From the NCBI GenBank assembly GCA_026195255.1, contig JAPHSS010000058.1:1-39104 (forward strand): a stretch of DNA of 39,104 nucleotides, in the 5' to 3' direction. Shown piece after piece: positions 1 to 9,428 of this stretch. Source of the DNA: Gammaproteobacteria bacterium. Its GTDB lineage: Bacteria; Pseudomonadota; Gammaproteobacteria; SZUA-229. The number at the start of each line of letters is the position of its first letter. The first letter of the stretch is position 1. The notes under the pieces were generated by a model, which was not told where the DNA came from, ran no database searches, and saw only the letters and a program-made list of their open reading frames with translations. The translations under genes and the position numbers were made by a program.

Positions 1-368
1 GCAGAATTTATTCCATCTTTTAAAAACAACTAGTGAATCACCGCTCATTCTATAAATAAGAACCAGTTGAGTTACGTCGCCCCGTGTCGCAGTAAACAAG
101 GTATTGTTTGTTTTCATCCAGTAGTCAATTTTTTATGGTGTGAGGTACTGGTGACAGGAGTAAAGAGGGTTGTTGGTATGTGTTAACTGGTTAGCTATAC
201 ATTCCGACGCTGGAGCTTGGGAACGAGTTAAGTTTCTAAGCTTAATATTCGCGTTCATTTACTACGTGCTCCTACGCTTCGCCCTTTCAGGGTCGCACTT
301 ACGTGCGTTCAAAATGTTCTCTACATTTTAGTGCGATTCCTACTGCTTTTGACCCTGATCTTTATCTC
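1..368. other. Gene-free left edge of window
   Basis: I see no credible coding region here. The first 240 bases show no obvious structure. The right third holds a nested set of inverted repeats, listed separately, lying directly against the 3' end of the symporter gene. Confidence 0.5.
282..357. repeat. Nested palindromic (REP/BIME-like) element
   Basis: Inverted arms are nested within one another. CAGGGTC (288-294) pairs with GACCCTG (351-357), TCGCACT (293-299) with AGTGCGA (330-336), and AAAATGT (311-317) with ACATTTT (323-329). A competing local hairpin CGCAC/GTGCG lies at 294-307, and CCCT/AGGG at 282-292. All arms listed are exact. It sits within 12 bases of the stop codon of the symporter gene, so it could act as a 3' stabiliser or terminator for that minus-strand transcript, or be an interspersed repeat. 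Confidence 0.6.
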
Positions 369-1790
369 TTAAGATATGCGTCTAGTTGTTTTTGACACAG
401 AGGGAAACCAGGCACGTCCGATAAAATAGGTTAATAAACCTGCGAGAATCCCGGGTGCTACACTGTAAATCAGGCCCCCTAAACCCAGCTGTTGCCATAA
501 CAGAAAGCCACCAACACCCATCACGATCATGCCGATAGCCAGTGTCTGTTGCACTCGCTTGCCCAATGCTAACAGCAGCACTAATGGTGTAAATGCTGAA
601 CCGAGCAGACCCCAGGCATCAAGCACCAGTTTAAACACGGAATCTGCGCCGGTCAGTGCAATGATTACAGCAATCGATAAGATGCTAATGGTAGTTAGTT
701 TTGCTGCCCACAGGCTGTGCAGCTTGCCGGGTTTGCTCGTAAAGTCGCGGGTCACCGAGGCGGAGCATGAGAGAATTAATGAATCTGCGGTAGACAGTGT
801 GGCAGCAAACAGCGCAGCGAGCACCAGACCTGTCATGGCATCAGGTAAAACAAACATAGCCAGTGTGGGCAGGGCAAGTTCGGCATCAAAATCGGCCTGT
901 TCCGGAAAAGCAATACGACTGAGAAGCCCCACTGCAATGGTGGCGCCATAAAACAGGGTAAACCAGCTGTAATAATAAAAACGCATACGATTAATATGCT
1001 GAGGGTTTTCGAGGCAGATAAAACGTATCACAATGTGTGGTTGCCCAAAAACGGCGATACCGCCAAATAACCAGCCGAGTATAAATAACACAACACCCAA
1101 TGTGCTGGTATCGGGAAACCAGTCTAAATAGTGACCATCGACATTGTCCATTTTCAGAAGGGCAGTTTCCCATCCACCTGCGAGTTCAATTCCACCCATA
1201 ATTAGCAGTCCCATGCCAACTAGCATCACCAGCGACTGGGCTGCATCAGTCCAGATAGAAGCACGTAGGCCACCGGCTGCGCTATACAGTAAAACAATAA
1301 CCGCTCCAGTCAGAATGCCCCAACTGGGTTCCCAGTCCATCAATACCTCGGTGGCCTTGCTGCCGGCTTTGAGCTGGGCTGCTGCGTAAAGTGTTAGAAA
1401 CACGATCGTTAATACACCAATAAGACGTCGCAGCTGGAAATTACTGTCTCCATTCCATTGAGAGAGTAAGCCACCATAGGAATTAATTTTGTTCGAACGT
1501 GAGGCTGCATGCAGAGGGCGGAGTATATAAAAGGAAGCCAGTAAATCGCCAAGAATCCAGCCTATCATCAGCCAGATGGAGGAGAGGCCGGTGGCATAGG
1601 TGAGGCCAATCATGCCAATAAACATAAAACCACTGTTGTTGGTGGCAACCGCCGACAGTCCGGAAAGCCAGGCGGGTATTGATTTACCTGCAACAAGATA
1701 GTCCTCCTGAGTGTTACGGCTTTTTAGCAGCGAACTCATGCCAATGATTAGAAAAATGGCGAGAGACAACAGGAAACTGGTGGTAATCAT
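369..1790 (-). CDS. Sodium:solute symporter (SSS family, PutP-like)
   Basis: Inner-membrane secondary transporter, likely Na+-coupled uptake of a small organic solute such as proline; the substrate cannot be fixed. It is almost wholly hydrophobic with about 13 membrane segments. It carries the family pattern EDYLVAGKSIPAWLSGLS near the N-terminus, the GGLRASIWTDAAQ segment after TM5, and the ATLSTADSLILS motif of TM8-9 that holds Na+-coordinating serine/threonine residues in LeuT-fold SSS members. An ATG 60 bases further upstream is in frame, but the extra 20 residues are polar and unlike the family, so the start MITTSFLLS is preferred (473 aa, usual length). It appears monocistronic; a structured repeat lies just beyond its stop. 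Confidence 0.88.
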   Translation of the reverse strand: MITTSFLLSLAIFLIIGMSSLLKSRNTQEDYLVAGKSIPAWLSGLSAVATNNSGFMFIGMIGLTYATGLSSIWLMIGWILGDLLASFYILRPLHAASRSNKINSYGGLLSQWNGDSNFQLRRLIGVLTIVFLTLYAAAQLKAGSKATEVLMDWEPSWGILTGAVIVLLYSAAGGLRASIWTDAAQSLVMLVGMGLLIMGGIELAGGWETALLKMDNVDGHYLDWFPDTSTLGVVLFILGWLFGGIAVFGQPHIVIRFICLENPQHINRMRFYYYSWFTLFYGATIAVGLLSRIAFPEQADFDAELALPTLAMFVLPDAMTGLVLAALFAATLSTADSLILSCSASVTRDFTSKPGKLHSLWAAKLTTISILSIAVIIALTGADSVFKLVLDAWGLLGSAFTPLVLLLALGKRVQQTLAIGMIVMGVGGFLLWQQLGLGGLIYSVAPGILAGLLTYFIGRAWFPSVSKTTRRIS

Positions 1791-2034
1791 ATAAAACCTA
1801 TGTGATGGTTCGACTGGGTTGAAGGTGACGGCGGGATAAAATATAACCAATAAAAAATTTTATGAAAACGCAGAGATAATTTATTAAAAATAACTTAAGT
1901 AATTCGGCACAAAGTAAAATTTTACATTCAATCACTCAATAGTTTTTACTCTGATCTCAAATATCCCGTCGTGTCTCGCATATGACTGATCATTTATCAA
2001 AAAGATTGAATATTTATAGGTTTTAAAAAATAAT

Positions 2035-2604
2035 TTATTGATTAAAACTAATTTTTTTCAACTCGGCATCTATAACGTCAACAATAGTTCTATTCAATGG
2101 ATCGATTGCGCTCGGGTAGCTCGATACCAGTAAACCATCACTGCCTATGAGATACTTATGAAAGTTCCATTTTGGATAACTGCCAGAAGCTTCAGCTAGA
2201 TTTCTATAAAAAGGGTCAGCATTGCCTTGCGTGACACGAGTCTTGCTGAACATGGGAAACTCTACGCCGTAAGTTACACTACAGAAGTCTCTAATTTCTT
2301 TTTCAGTTCCCGGTTCCTGATTAGCAAAATCATTTGATGGGAAACCCAGTACCACCAGTCCTTTATCCTGATATTTTTTATAAAGCTTTTCCAGTGAGTC
2401 ATATTGATTAGTGTAGGCACATTTACTCGCGGTGTTAACCACCAGCAAAACTTTACCCTGATACTCATCACAGAGGTTAATTACTTTATTTTTGTTTAAT
2501 GTTTTAACATCAACATCAAGTAGAGCTGAACAATCTCCTGCATGTAATTGCGTACTACCAAAAGCGGTCATGATTAATGATGTGATTAATAATATAGTTC
2601 GCAT
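2035..2604 (-). CDS. Exported glutathione peroxidase family protein
   Basis: Thiol peroxidase of the GPx family, expected to reduce hydrogen or lipid peroxides in the periplasm. Residues 1-22 form a signal peptide (cleavage probably after LHA). The body has the three family signatures: VNTASKCAYTNQY with peroxidatic Cys62, the GFPSNDFANQEPG loop, and WNFHKYLIG with the catalytic Trp and Asn. The active site uses Cys rather than selenocysteine. At 189 aa it is about 25 longer than cytoplasmic homologues because of the signal peptide. It lies downstream of an alcohol dehydrogenase on the same strand, but a strong hairpin between them suggests separate transcripts. Family assignment is firm; export is inferred from the N-terminus. 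Confidence 0.9.
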   Translation of the reverse strand: MRTILLITSLIMTAFGSTQLHAGDCSALLDVDVKTLNKNKVINLCDEYQGKVLLVVNTASKCAYTNQYDSLEKLYKKYQDKGLVVLGFPSNDFANQEPGTEKEIRDFCSVTYGVEFPMFSKTRVTQGNADPFYRNLAEASGSYPKWNFHKYLIGSDGLLVSSYPSAIDPLNRTIVDVIDAELKKISFNQ

Positions 2605-2636
2605 ATTTCTTTTTCTTTTTAAGCTAATTCAAAAGG

Positions 2637-2664
2637 TAATTGGGGGCTGATCTTCCCCCAATTA
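2637..2664 (-). terminator. Perfect 10-bp stem hairpin behind the alcohol dehydrogenase gene
   Basis: TAATTGGGGG and CCCCCAATTA form an exact 10-bp stem around an 8-base loop. It lies 37 bases past the dehydrogenase stop codon and 33 bases before the peroxidase start on the same strand. There is no good U-run on the minus strand, so it may attenuate or protect RNA rather than fully terminate. Confidence 0.6.
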
Positions 2665-2701
2665 ATTCTTGTATTCAAGGGTCAGTTCTACCTGTAACAA
2701 G

Positions 2702-3721
2702 TTATTCGTTTGAAAGCACGATTCTGTATTTTGCTTTACCAGATTTCAGATGATCAAAGGCATCATTAATCTTGCTCATCGGATAGGTTTCAACCTGTGG
2801 TTTAATCTGGTGCAGTTTGGCAAATTCCAGCATCGATTCAATCGTTGCAGGGCTTCCGACTGGCGAACCAGAAATTGATCGCTGTCCCATGATCAAGGGG
2901 AAAACGCCCAGGTCGAGGGGCTCTAATGTTGCGCCAACAAAATGTAGACGTCCTCTGGGTTTTAATGTGTTGACGTAAAGATTCCAGTCCAGTTTTACGT
3001 TGACCGTGGAGATAATAAAATCGAAGCTGCTCGCAGCGGCTTCGATTTCTGATTCATCCCTGGAATTTAATGTGTTGTGTGCACCAAGGCTAATCGCCTC
3101 CTGACGTTTTGATTCACTTGAAGTAAAAGCGGTGACCTCGCAACCCCATGCATTAAGAAATTGCAGCGCAATATGACCAAGCCCGCCGATGCCGATGACA
3201 GCCACCTTATCGGTGGACTTAACGTCGAATTGCACAAGTGGGTTGAATACTGTTATGCCACCGCAGAGTAGTGGGCCGGCAGAAGACAGCTCGACTCCTT
3301 CAGGAATTTCAATGACACTGGCAGCATCTGCGCGAACTTTATCTGCAAATCCGCCATGGTGAGCAACAATAGTGCCCTGTGCAGTCTGGCAAAGATTCTG
3401 GTCTCCCGTTTTGCAGGAATGACAATGCCCGCAATAACCACTGTGCCAGCCCAGACCAACAGTCATACCTTGTTGCAGATTCTGAACATTGTCACCTTTG
3501 GCAGTGATCTTTCCAATGATCTCGTGGCCTGCCACCAGAGGGTATTGCGAGATTCCCCACTCATTGTCGACCATGCTTAAGTCGCTGTGACATATGCCGC
3601 AGTTGATAACGTCGATCTCTACTTCATTGGGCAGAAGTTCTCCGGCCTGGTAACTGAATGGTTCAAACTGTCCGCCAGCTTCACTGACGGCATATGCATT
3701 TATTGTCTTTGATGTACTCAT
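2702..3721 (-). CDS. Zinc-dependent NAD(P)-alcohol dehydrogenase (CAD/YahK-like)
   Basis: Medium-chain dehydrogenase/reductase that interconverts alcohols and aldehydes. GICHSDL (catalytic-zinc Cys44) and AGHEIIG (His66/Glu67) form the active site. [15 protein letters not shown] supplies the four structural-zinc cysteines (97, 100, 103, 111). [12 protein letters not shown] is the Rossmann nucleotide loop. The [11 protein letters not shown] segment before the cofactor domain and the 339-aa length match the cinnamyl-alcohol-dehydrogenase/YahK branch rather than GroES-type quinone reductases. It probably serves aldehyde detoxification and neighbours a peroxidase, so a joint oxidative or electrophile-stress role is plausible but only inferred. 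The substrate is unknown. Confidence 0.9.
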   Translation of the reverse strand: MSTSKTINAYAVSEAGGQFEPFSYQAGELLPNEVEIDVINCGICHSDLSMVDNEWGISQYPLVAGHEIIGKITAKGDNVQNLQQGMTVGLGWHSGYCGHCHSCKTGDQNLCQTAQGTIVAHHGGFADKVRADAASVIEIPEGVELSSAGPLLCGGITVFNPLVQFDVKSTDKVAVIGIGGLGHIALQFLNAWGCEVTAFTSSESKRQEAISLGAHNTLNSRDESEIEAAASSFDFIISTVNVKLDWNLYVNTLKPRGRLHFVGATLEPLDLGVFPLIMGQRSISGSPVGSPATIESMLEFAKLHQIKPQVETYPMSKINDAFDHLKSGKAKYRIVLSNE

Positions 3722-4302
3722 TATAGTTTCCGTAAATTTAGAGCTGATGATTGTTACAGCATTAAAAAGAGAGCTTATGCTTAAGCGCCATGTTAACTAA
3801 TAATTATCGAGATTCCAGGTAATAATAAACTCAATATCGTGTGGCCACACTGGCTCCGGCTATCGAGTAAAATTACCCGTTTTTGACGTACAATTGTTTG
3901 CTCTTACAGTGGCAAACATCGAAAAAATAACAAGAGTCACAACAATAATACTGTGATTTTTTATATCGCTACTAAAAATTAAAACAGGAATCGATAAAAA
4001 TGCTGTCGTTAAAATATAGTATATAAGATGTTATTCCTGTTTATTATAATGCAGTCGAAAGTTCTTTCTAGCAATACGGGTATCAGTCTTTATATCTGTC
4101 TTCTTATTTAATCAAAGAAGTTTATAAACCGGGAAAAAGCACCAGTTAAATGTATATAAATAAATTACTCGTGATTAAACAGCAAGTGAGGTGTTTAAAC
4201 ACGGAAGTACACAAACAGTCTGTTAAATATTCTAGAAATTAGTAGTGTAGAAAATCCGAAATTTACAAATAATTATAGATTTTATAATTATGTTTTTTGT
4301 GA
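3722..4302. other. AT-rich gene-free stretch with two inverted repeats
   Basis: No gene is visible. GTGTGGCCACAC at 3839-3850 is a perfect 12-base palindrome and could be a dimer binding site in the dehydrogenase upstream region. AAACAGGAAT (3982-3991) pairs exactly with ATTCCTGTTT (4033-4042) across 41 bases, which would make a long weak hairpin. The rest is AT-rich without recognisable structure. Confidence 0.45.
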
Positions 4303-4572
4303 CTAAGTCATAACACCAGGACGAAAATTCTTAACGCTGCCGTTGCCTTTATTATGCTGGCCGTGGGACTTATTCTGCTGTAGAAGTTTAACTTTTTTAG
4401 CGATTAAACCACGCTTATCTGAATGGCATTCAAATTCAACTGTGACCCCAACTTTTAAAAATTCACAGTTAACAAGATCAGATTTGTTTACCATAATGTC
4501 TGAACCGCCCCCGTTATCAAGAAAACCGGAGTTTTTATCTCGGAACCACTTTTTTACGATAGTTTTTAACAT
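4303..4572 (-). CDS. Divergent cold-shock-domain protein
   Basis: Small (89 aa) single-stranded nucleic-acid-binding-type protein. Residues 3-65 follow the cold-shock fold: VKKWFRDKNSGFLDNGGGSD (strands 1-2), IMVNKSDL (strand 3), VEFECHSDKRGLIAKKVKLL (strands 4-5). The usual RNP1 KGFGFI and RNP2 VFVH aromatics are largely missing: the second Phe of RNP1 is replaced and RNP2 reads IMVNKS, so RNA binding may be weak or altered. A basic, Gly/His/Asn-rich tail of about 25 residues follows. AAGG lies 6 bases before the ATG. The 300-base upstream gap would allow the long 5' leader typical of cold-shock mRNAs. The fold is moderately certain; function as a chaperone is uncertain. Confidence 0.72.
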   Translation of the reverse strand: MLKTIVKKWFRDKNSGFLDNGGGSDIMVNKSDLVNCEFLKVGVTVEFECHSDKRGLIAKKVKLLQQNKSHGQHNKGNGSVKNFRPGVMT

Positions 4573-4872
4573 TTCACACCTTACTTAACTTTATGTTGAT
4601 AATTGTTTTTAGCGTCGAAGCTTAATAGCAGGGAAAAGACATAATTGCATTTTTAGTGTATGGGCAAATATTAATCTTATCCTGAATGTTTAGGAGCTGA
4701 CTCTGAAAATAGTATTTTTACGACAGCTGATTCCATGCTGAGTGTTATATTATAATAAACACAACGATTCGTTAACCTTAAAACATCATAAAATATGGCA
4801 ATAAGACATCAATTGAGAAGTAGTTTAAATTATAACGTTAAAAGCGATTGACCTGACTGGCTAATATTAGTT
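4573..4872. other. Upstream region of the cold-shock-like gene
   Basis: AT-rich, no coding region. It would include the promoter and possible long leader of the minus-strand cold-shock-like gene. No individual element is convincing. Confidence 0.4.
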
Positions 4873-5199
4873 TTAAGTTGTTTTTGCTTTAGTACTACGT
4901 GCGGCATAACCAGAATAACCCATGGTTGAACGTAAATTCAAATTTTCAACAAAATCCTCTGCGTGACGTGTTACTTCTTTAAGTGTGCCGCCTCTAACAC
5001 AGTTAATTTTTGAGTCACCATAACTTACCACGTATTTAAACCAGTCACCTTCTGGCATATCTTCAGGTGGCGGTGTTTCTTCAACAGTCACTAAGTGATA
5101 TCTTTTAACATCGTTATTATTGGTTTCTGGGTTCATTTTATTAACTCTTGAAGGGACAGCCCTTGCCATGTATTGGGGGTGATAGGCCTTTTTACTCAT
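4873..5199 (-). CDS. Small hypothetical protein
   Basis: I do not recognise this family. The product is 108 aa, polar and soluble, with no signal peptide or membrane segment. The central part (HLVTVEETPPPEDMPEGDWF followed by a KYVVSYGDSKINCVRGGT stretch) looks like a compact alpha/beta domain, and the C-terminus is basic. The first ATG has no visible ribosome site. An internal ATG at 5136, starting MNPETNNNDVKRYH, is preceded by GAG and may be the real start, giving 87 aa. Coding appearance rests on the length and balanced composition of the reading frame only. Confidence 0.6.
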   Translation of the reverse strand: MSKKAYHPQYMARAVPSRVNKMNPETNNNDVKRYHLVTVEETPPPEDMPEGDWFKYVVSYGDSKINCVRGGTLKEVTRHAEDFVENLNLRSTMGYSGYAARSTKAKTT

Positions 5200-5797
5200 C
5201 TAAGCTAAAAAGGGCTGAATGCAACAATTACAGTAAACAGGTGTAAATTAGCTGTCAGAGAGTAATGGCACTTACTCAAGCCAAAGTAACTTTATGCAAG
5301 TTATTATAACCCATTAACAAATCAGAGTCAGACCCATGTTCACTAATATACACTTATTAGTGAATAATGTAACTCAGCTGTGGTTTCTCAGGTACGAAAT
5401 TGGCCATATTTTCTATATTAGTTAAAACTGGTATTTATAAAAATCTCGACTTAGGTAGACAGTTTATACTGTTATTAAATTATTATTTAATGATTAATAT
5501 GACAGAACCGACGGTTTTTAACTGACATTATGGCATTAAAGACTGACAAAAATGTCAGGTGTGAAATGTGTTTTTAAGAATGTGGAAATGGGTATGAAGC
5601 TGATTTCCTGTTGATAGCGAAACAGTTTGAGTTCTGTCTGTTTTCAAAATAACTGTTGAAGTAGGGGTAGGGCATGCCTGAGTTTTTGCTCACCAGTAAG
5701 CGAGCAGGTTGGTCTAGTTAACTGCTCACGTGATTAACAAGGGTGTCTGGAATCGAGGTTTCGAAAAACAATTGAAAGCAATAGGATCAAACTCGGG
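5200..5797. other. AT-rich gene-free stretch with one strong palindrome
   Basis: No reading frame here looks real. The only clear structure is TTCACTAAT (5339-5347) paired exactly with ATTAGTGAA (5356-5364) around an 8-base spacer. Confidence 0.5.
5339..5364. repeat. 9-bp inverted repeat TTCACTAAT/ATTAGTGAA
   Basis: Exact arms with an 8-base spacer, preceded by AGTCAGACCC. The same TTCACTAAT word recurs inside the palindrome at 12567-12600, so the two may belong to one repeat family. Confidence 0.5.
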
Positions 5798-6118
5798 TTA
5801 ATCCACATCACCAGAAATAATCTCAGGATCCCATCCACGTGCTTTTGCTTTAGCGATGGCCTCATCATAGATGCGTTTGTGTCGAGTTTGTAATTCTTCA
5901 GGTAACGAACTGACCATGCTGCCGTATTTGTCCCATTCATCATTTACCTGCTGGTAAATGACATCGATTTGCGCGCCTCCCCAACCTTCACAGGTTTCAG
6001 ATTCGGGCAGGATATTAAACAGCCATGCATCACGTATGATTTTGCCGACTGTTGTCATGCCACCATTCATGTCATGGTCTAAACCAGGGTAAGTTTTGGG
6101 TTTATCAGGTCGATTCAT
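5798..6118 (-). CDS. Conserved hypothetical protein with TYPGLDHDMNGGMT motif
   Basis: A 106-aa soluble protein of unknown function. The N-terminal phrase NRPDKPKTYPGLDHDMNGGM is strongly reminiscent of a conserved gammaproteobacterial hypothetical family. It is followed by an alpha-helical region with WLFNILPESETCEGW and a C-terminal helix RHKRIYDEAIAKAKARGWDP. No catalytic motif, signal peptide or membrane segment is visible. It sits alone between the RND efflux operon and a gene-poor stretch, on the same strand as both neighbours. The start ATG has GGA about 12 bases upstream, which is weak. Real gene: confident; role: unknown. Confidence 0.75.
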   Translation of the reverse strand: MNRPDKPKTYPGLDHDMNGGMTTVGKIIRDAWLFNILPESETCEGWGGAQIDVIYQQVNDEWDKYGSMVSSLPEELQTRHKRIYDEAIAKAKARGWDPEIISGDVD

Positions 6119-6213
6119 AATTTTGTAATTCCAGGTGACTTGTTATGTGTTTTATTTTTCGCGAAGACAGGGTATTTCAGGTTCGTAGATTAATTAAACA
6201 TTAAAAAATAGCA

Positions 6214-6241
6214 GGGTCAGAAAAGCAATCGAGTCTGACCC
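6214..6241. terminator. GGGTCAGA/TCTGACCC inverted repeat behind the RND operon
   Basis: An exact 8-bp stem with a 12-base loop lies 74 bases past the stop codon of the minus-strand RND permease. The GGGTCAGA...TCTGACCC form is typical of interspersed REP-like elements, so it may be a repeat that doubles as a terminator. Three direct CTTGAAC repeats (6242-6267) follow at a 9-10 base period. Confidence 0.5.
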
Positions 6242-6314
6242 CTTGAACCGCTTGAACTCCCTTGAACTCCTGATTCACTCTCTATTAGTTTTCGACTATA
6301 TTTTTCTGCAATAA

Positions 6315-9300
6315 TTATTCGTTGTGAGTGTTTTCCTTCAGCTCTTTTTCCAGTTGCTGAGTCACGGCTTTTGGCGACGATGAGTGTCTACCGAAAAGGT
6401 CATAGGCGGCAGGTACAATGAACAGGGTAAACAGGGTGCCGGCAATAACGCCGAACAAGATCACCACACCGATAACATAACGGGTTTCTGTGCCGGCGCC
6501 AGATGAAATCAACAGTGGCACAGAGCCGGCGGCGGTGGTAATGCCGGTCATGACAATCGGACGGAAACGGGTATCGGCCGCTTCAACCAGTGCTTCGTGA
6601 AAGTCACGGCCCTGGTCACGTAACTGATTGGCAAACTCGACAATTAATATGCCGTTTTTCGCCGATAGCCCGACCAGCATAATAAGACCAATCTGACTAT
6701 ACAGGTTCAGTGTCTGCCCGGTGAGATATAAACCCAGCAGTGCGCCGGTCATTGCCAGCGGGACGGTAAGCATAATGATGAAGGGGTGAATCCAGCTTTC
6801 AAACTGCGCCGCCAGTACCAGAAATACCACCATAATACCCAGCATGAAAATAAACAGCAGCGACTCACCAGCAAACTTGTAGTCACGTGACTGCCCCTTG
6901 TAATCGATAATCACCTGACCCGGCAGGTATTCATCTACCAGCCCTTCGAGATGTATCAGTGCCTCGCCCAGAGAATAACCTTCCGTGAGGTTGGCTTCCA
7001 GGGTAATACTGCGCACCCGGTTGTAACGGTTGAGTTTGATAGAGTCAGCAAACTCTTCCAGTTGTACCAGGTTAGATAAAGGAATCAATTGCCCTGTGCG
7101 TTCTGAACGCACATAAATATTCTGAATATCACTTGGGGAGCGCTGCTCGCTGCGTTCGCCTTCGAGCAGGATGTAATACTCCTGACCTTCATCGATATAG
7201 GTGGTTACCCGGCGCGAGCCCAGCATGGTCTCCAGGGTGCGGCCGATATTACTCACGGTAACCCCCAGATCAGCGGCGCGGTCATAGTCGATCACTACCT
7301 GCATCTGCGGTTTGGTTTCTTTATAGTCCCAGTCCAGGCCGCTGAGGCCGGGGTTATCCTGTTTGAGTTTGGCCAGCAGAATATCGCGCCACTCGGCCAG
7401 TTCTTCATAAGTGCCGCCGCCGATAACGAACTGCACCGGTTTCTGAATGCGCGCACCAAAGCCCTGACGCATTACCGGAAAGGCTGTAACACCGGGCAAA
7501 TCTGCAAGTCTGGCACGTGCGTCAGCCATAATCTCCCAGGCCGAACGCCGTGAATCCCATTCATTCAACACCAGAATGAAGATGCCGTTATTAAAAATGG
7601 CGACATTGCCGAAACTGCGCGGAGCACGCACAAGCATGCGAGTGATTTCACCCGACTCTACCAATGGCATCAAACGACTTTCTGCTTCGTCCATGTATTT
7701 TTTCATGTAGTCAAAAGATGCGCCTTCCGGGCCGTTAACCAGCATATAAAATGCACCACGATCTTCTTTTGGTGTGTATTCATCCGGAATGTGTGTCAAT
7801 AACCATGACGATAAGCCGCCCATGGCGAGAAACACCAGCACGATAATCCACTTGTGCCTCAAGGCACCTGCAAGCACCATATGATAACCGCGTTGCAGAC
7901 GGCGAAAACCGACATCAACCCATTTTGTTGCGGCATTTTCATTGCCATTGGGGCGTAAAATTTTTGAGGCCAGCATGGGCGATAACGACAGCGCCACAAA
8001 ACTCGAAAATGCTACCGCCGCAGCCATGGCGATGGCAAATTCGGAGAACAGGCGACCCACATCACCCTGTAGAAAAGCAATAGGTACAAACACTGAAACC
8101 AGTACCAGCGTGGTTGCGATTACTGCAAACGCCACCTGGCGGCTGCCACGATAGGCCGCTACCAACGGGCTTTCAGCGTATTTATCCATGCGCCGGTGAA
8201 TGTTCTCCAGCACCACAATGGCATCATCCACCACCAGACCAATCGCCAGCACCATCGCCAGTAACGTTAGCATGTTGATGGAGTAATCCAGTGCCAGCAG
8301 CACTATCGAGCTGGCGATCAATGAAATAGGCACGGTTATCGCGGGTATCAGGGTGGCACGCAAACTGCCTAGAAACAGGTAGATAACCAGCACAACCAGA
8401 ATTATAGCGATGGCCAGGGTCTTGTATACTTCGCTGATCGCACCCTCGATAAACACAGAGCTATCATAACTCTGGTCAATCTCCATGCCATCGGGCAGGG
8501 TCGGGTTGAGGCGTAACATTTCTGCCTTGGCGGCGCGTGAAACCTGTAGTGTATTGGCAGTGGACTGTTTGATAATGCCAATGCCAACCATGGGTATACC
8601 GTTACCACGAAAGAACAGGCGGTTTTCTTCGGCGCTGCGCTCGACGCGGGCAATATCACCAAGGCGGGTAAGGTGAGCATCATTACCCTTGCTTATTACG
8701 AGTCGTGAAAACTCCTCAGCAGTACGAAACTGGCGTTTAATGCGCACAGTAAACTGACGCTCATCGGAGTCGATACTGCCGGCGGGCAGTTCGACATTTT
8801 CGGTGCGCAGCGCATTCTCTACGTCGGCCACTGTGAGGCCGCGTGCAGCTAGCCGGTTGCGGTCAAGCCAGACACGCAGAACGTATGACTGCTTGCCGCC
8901 GATGCGCACACGGGCCACACCATCTAGTACCGAAAAGCGATCCAGCAGGTAACGTTCCGCATAGTCAGTTAATCCCGGCAGGGTGAGTTGGTCACTGGAC
9001 AGGTTAAGCCACATAATGACATCGTCATCACTGCTGGCTTTTTGAATATTGGGCGGTTCGGCCTCTAGCGGCAGGTTGCCTAACACACCGGATACCCGGT
9101 CACGAATATCATTGGCAGCAGAGTCAACGTCACGGTCGACGTCAAATTCGATGGATATTCTTGAGCTACCATCTTCACTGCTGGACTCGATAAATCGCAT
9201 ACCTTCTATACCGGCGATACGATCTTCGATAATGCGCGTAATACGACTTTCTACCACGTCAGCCGAGGCGCCCTGGTAAATCGTTTCGATAGAAACCACC

Positions 9301-9428
9301 GGCGGATCGATATTCGGAAATTCGCGCAGCGGCAGGCGATCGTAGGCAAGCAGGCCAAAGGCGACCAGCAGGATGGATAAAACGGCTGCCAGTACCGGGC
9401 GTTTGACCGACACATCAGAGAGAATCAA
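6315..9428 (-). CDS. RND efflux permease (HAE1 family, AcrB/MexB-like)
   Basis: Inner-membrane proton-driven pump of a tripartite efflux system, expected to export hydrophobic or amphipathic compounds. The length of 1037 aa is normal for the family. TM1 lies at residues 11-30, followed by the porter motif REFPNIDPPVVSIETIYQGA. The TM4 proton-relay pair is in GLVVDDAIVVLENIHRRM, and a second TM bundle follows with the characteristic FESWIHPFIIMLTVPLAMTG stretch. The start codon overlaps the stop of the upstream adaptor gene (ATGA), so the pair is translationally coupled. No outer-membrane TolC-like gene is in the window, so the pump would use a channel encoded elsewhere. GC content is visibly higher than in flanking genes. 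Substrate unknown. Confidence 0.95.
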   Translation of the reverse strand: MILSDVSVKRPVLAAVLSILLVAFGLLAYDRLPLREFPNIDPPVVSIETIYQGASADVVESRITRIIEDRIAGIEGMRFIESSSEDGSSRISIEFDVDRDVDSAANDIRDRVSGVLGNLPLEAEPPNIQKASSDDDVIMWLNLSSDQLTLPGLTDYAERYLLDRFSVLDGVARVRIGGKQSYVLRVWLDRNRLAARGLTVADVENALRTENVELPAGSIDSDERQFTVRIKRQFRTAEEFSRLVISKGNDAHLTRLGDIARVERSAEENRLFFRGNGIPMVGIGIIKQSTANTLQVSRAAKAEMLRLNPTLPDGMEIDQSYDSSVFIEGAISEVYKTLAIAIILVVLVIYLFLGSLRATLIPAITVPISLIASSIVLLALDYSINMLTLLAMVLAIGLVVDDAIVVLENIHRRMDKYAESPLVAAYRGSRQVAFAVIATTLVLVSVFVPIAFLQGDVGRLFSEFAIAMAAAVAFSSFVALSLSPMLASKILRPNGNENAATKWVDVGFRRLQRGYHMVLAGALRHKWIIVLVFLAMGGLSSWLLTHIPDEYTPKEDRGAFYMLVNGPEGASFDYMKKYMDEAESRLMPLVESGEITRMLVRAPRSFGNVAIFNNGIFILVLNEWDSRRSAWEIMADARARLADLPGVTAFPVMRQGFGARIQKPVQFVIGGGTYEELAEWRDILLAKLKQDNPGLSGLDWDYKETKPQMQVVIDYDRAADLGVTVSNIGRTLETMLGSRRVTTYIDEGQEYYILLEGERSEQRSPSDIQNIYVRSERTGQLIPLSNLVQLEEFADSIKLNRYNRVRSITLEANLTEGYSLGEALIHLEGLVDEYLPGQVIIDYKGQSRDYKFAGESLLFIFMLGIMVVFLVLAAQFESWIHPFIIMLTVPLAMTGALLGLYLTGQTLNLYSQIGLIMLVGLSAKNGILIVEFANQLRDQGRDFHEALVEAADTRFRPIVMTGITTAAGSVPLLISSGAGTETRYVIGVVILFGVIAGTLFTLFIVPAAYDLFGRHSSSPKAVTQQLEKELKENTHNE

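Noticed and set aside
6242-6270. Three CTTGAAC direct repeats beside the RND terminator
   Set aside because: Noted with the terminator, but low complexity and position past the operon give no testable role.
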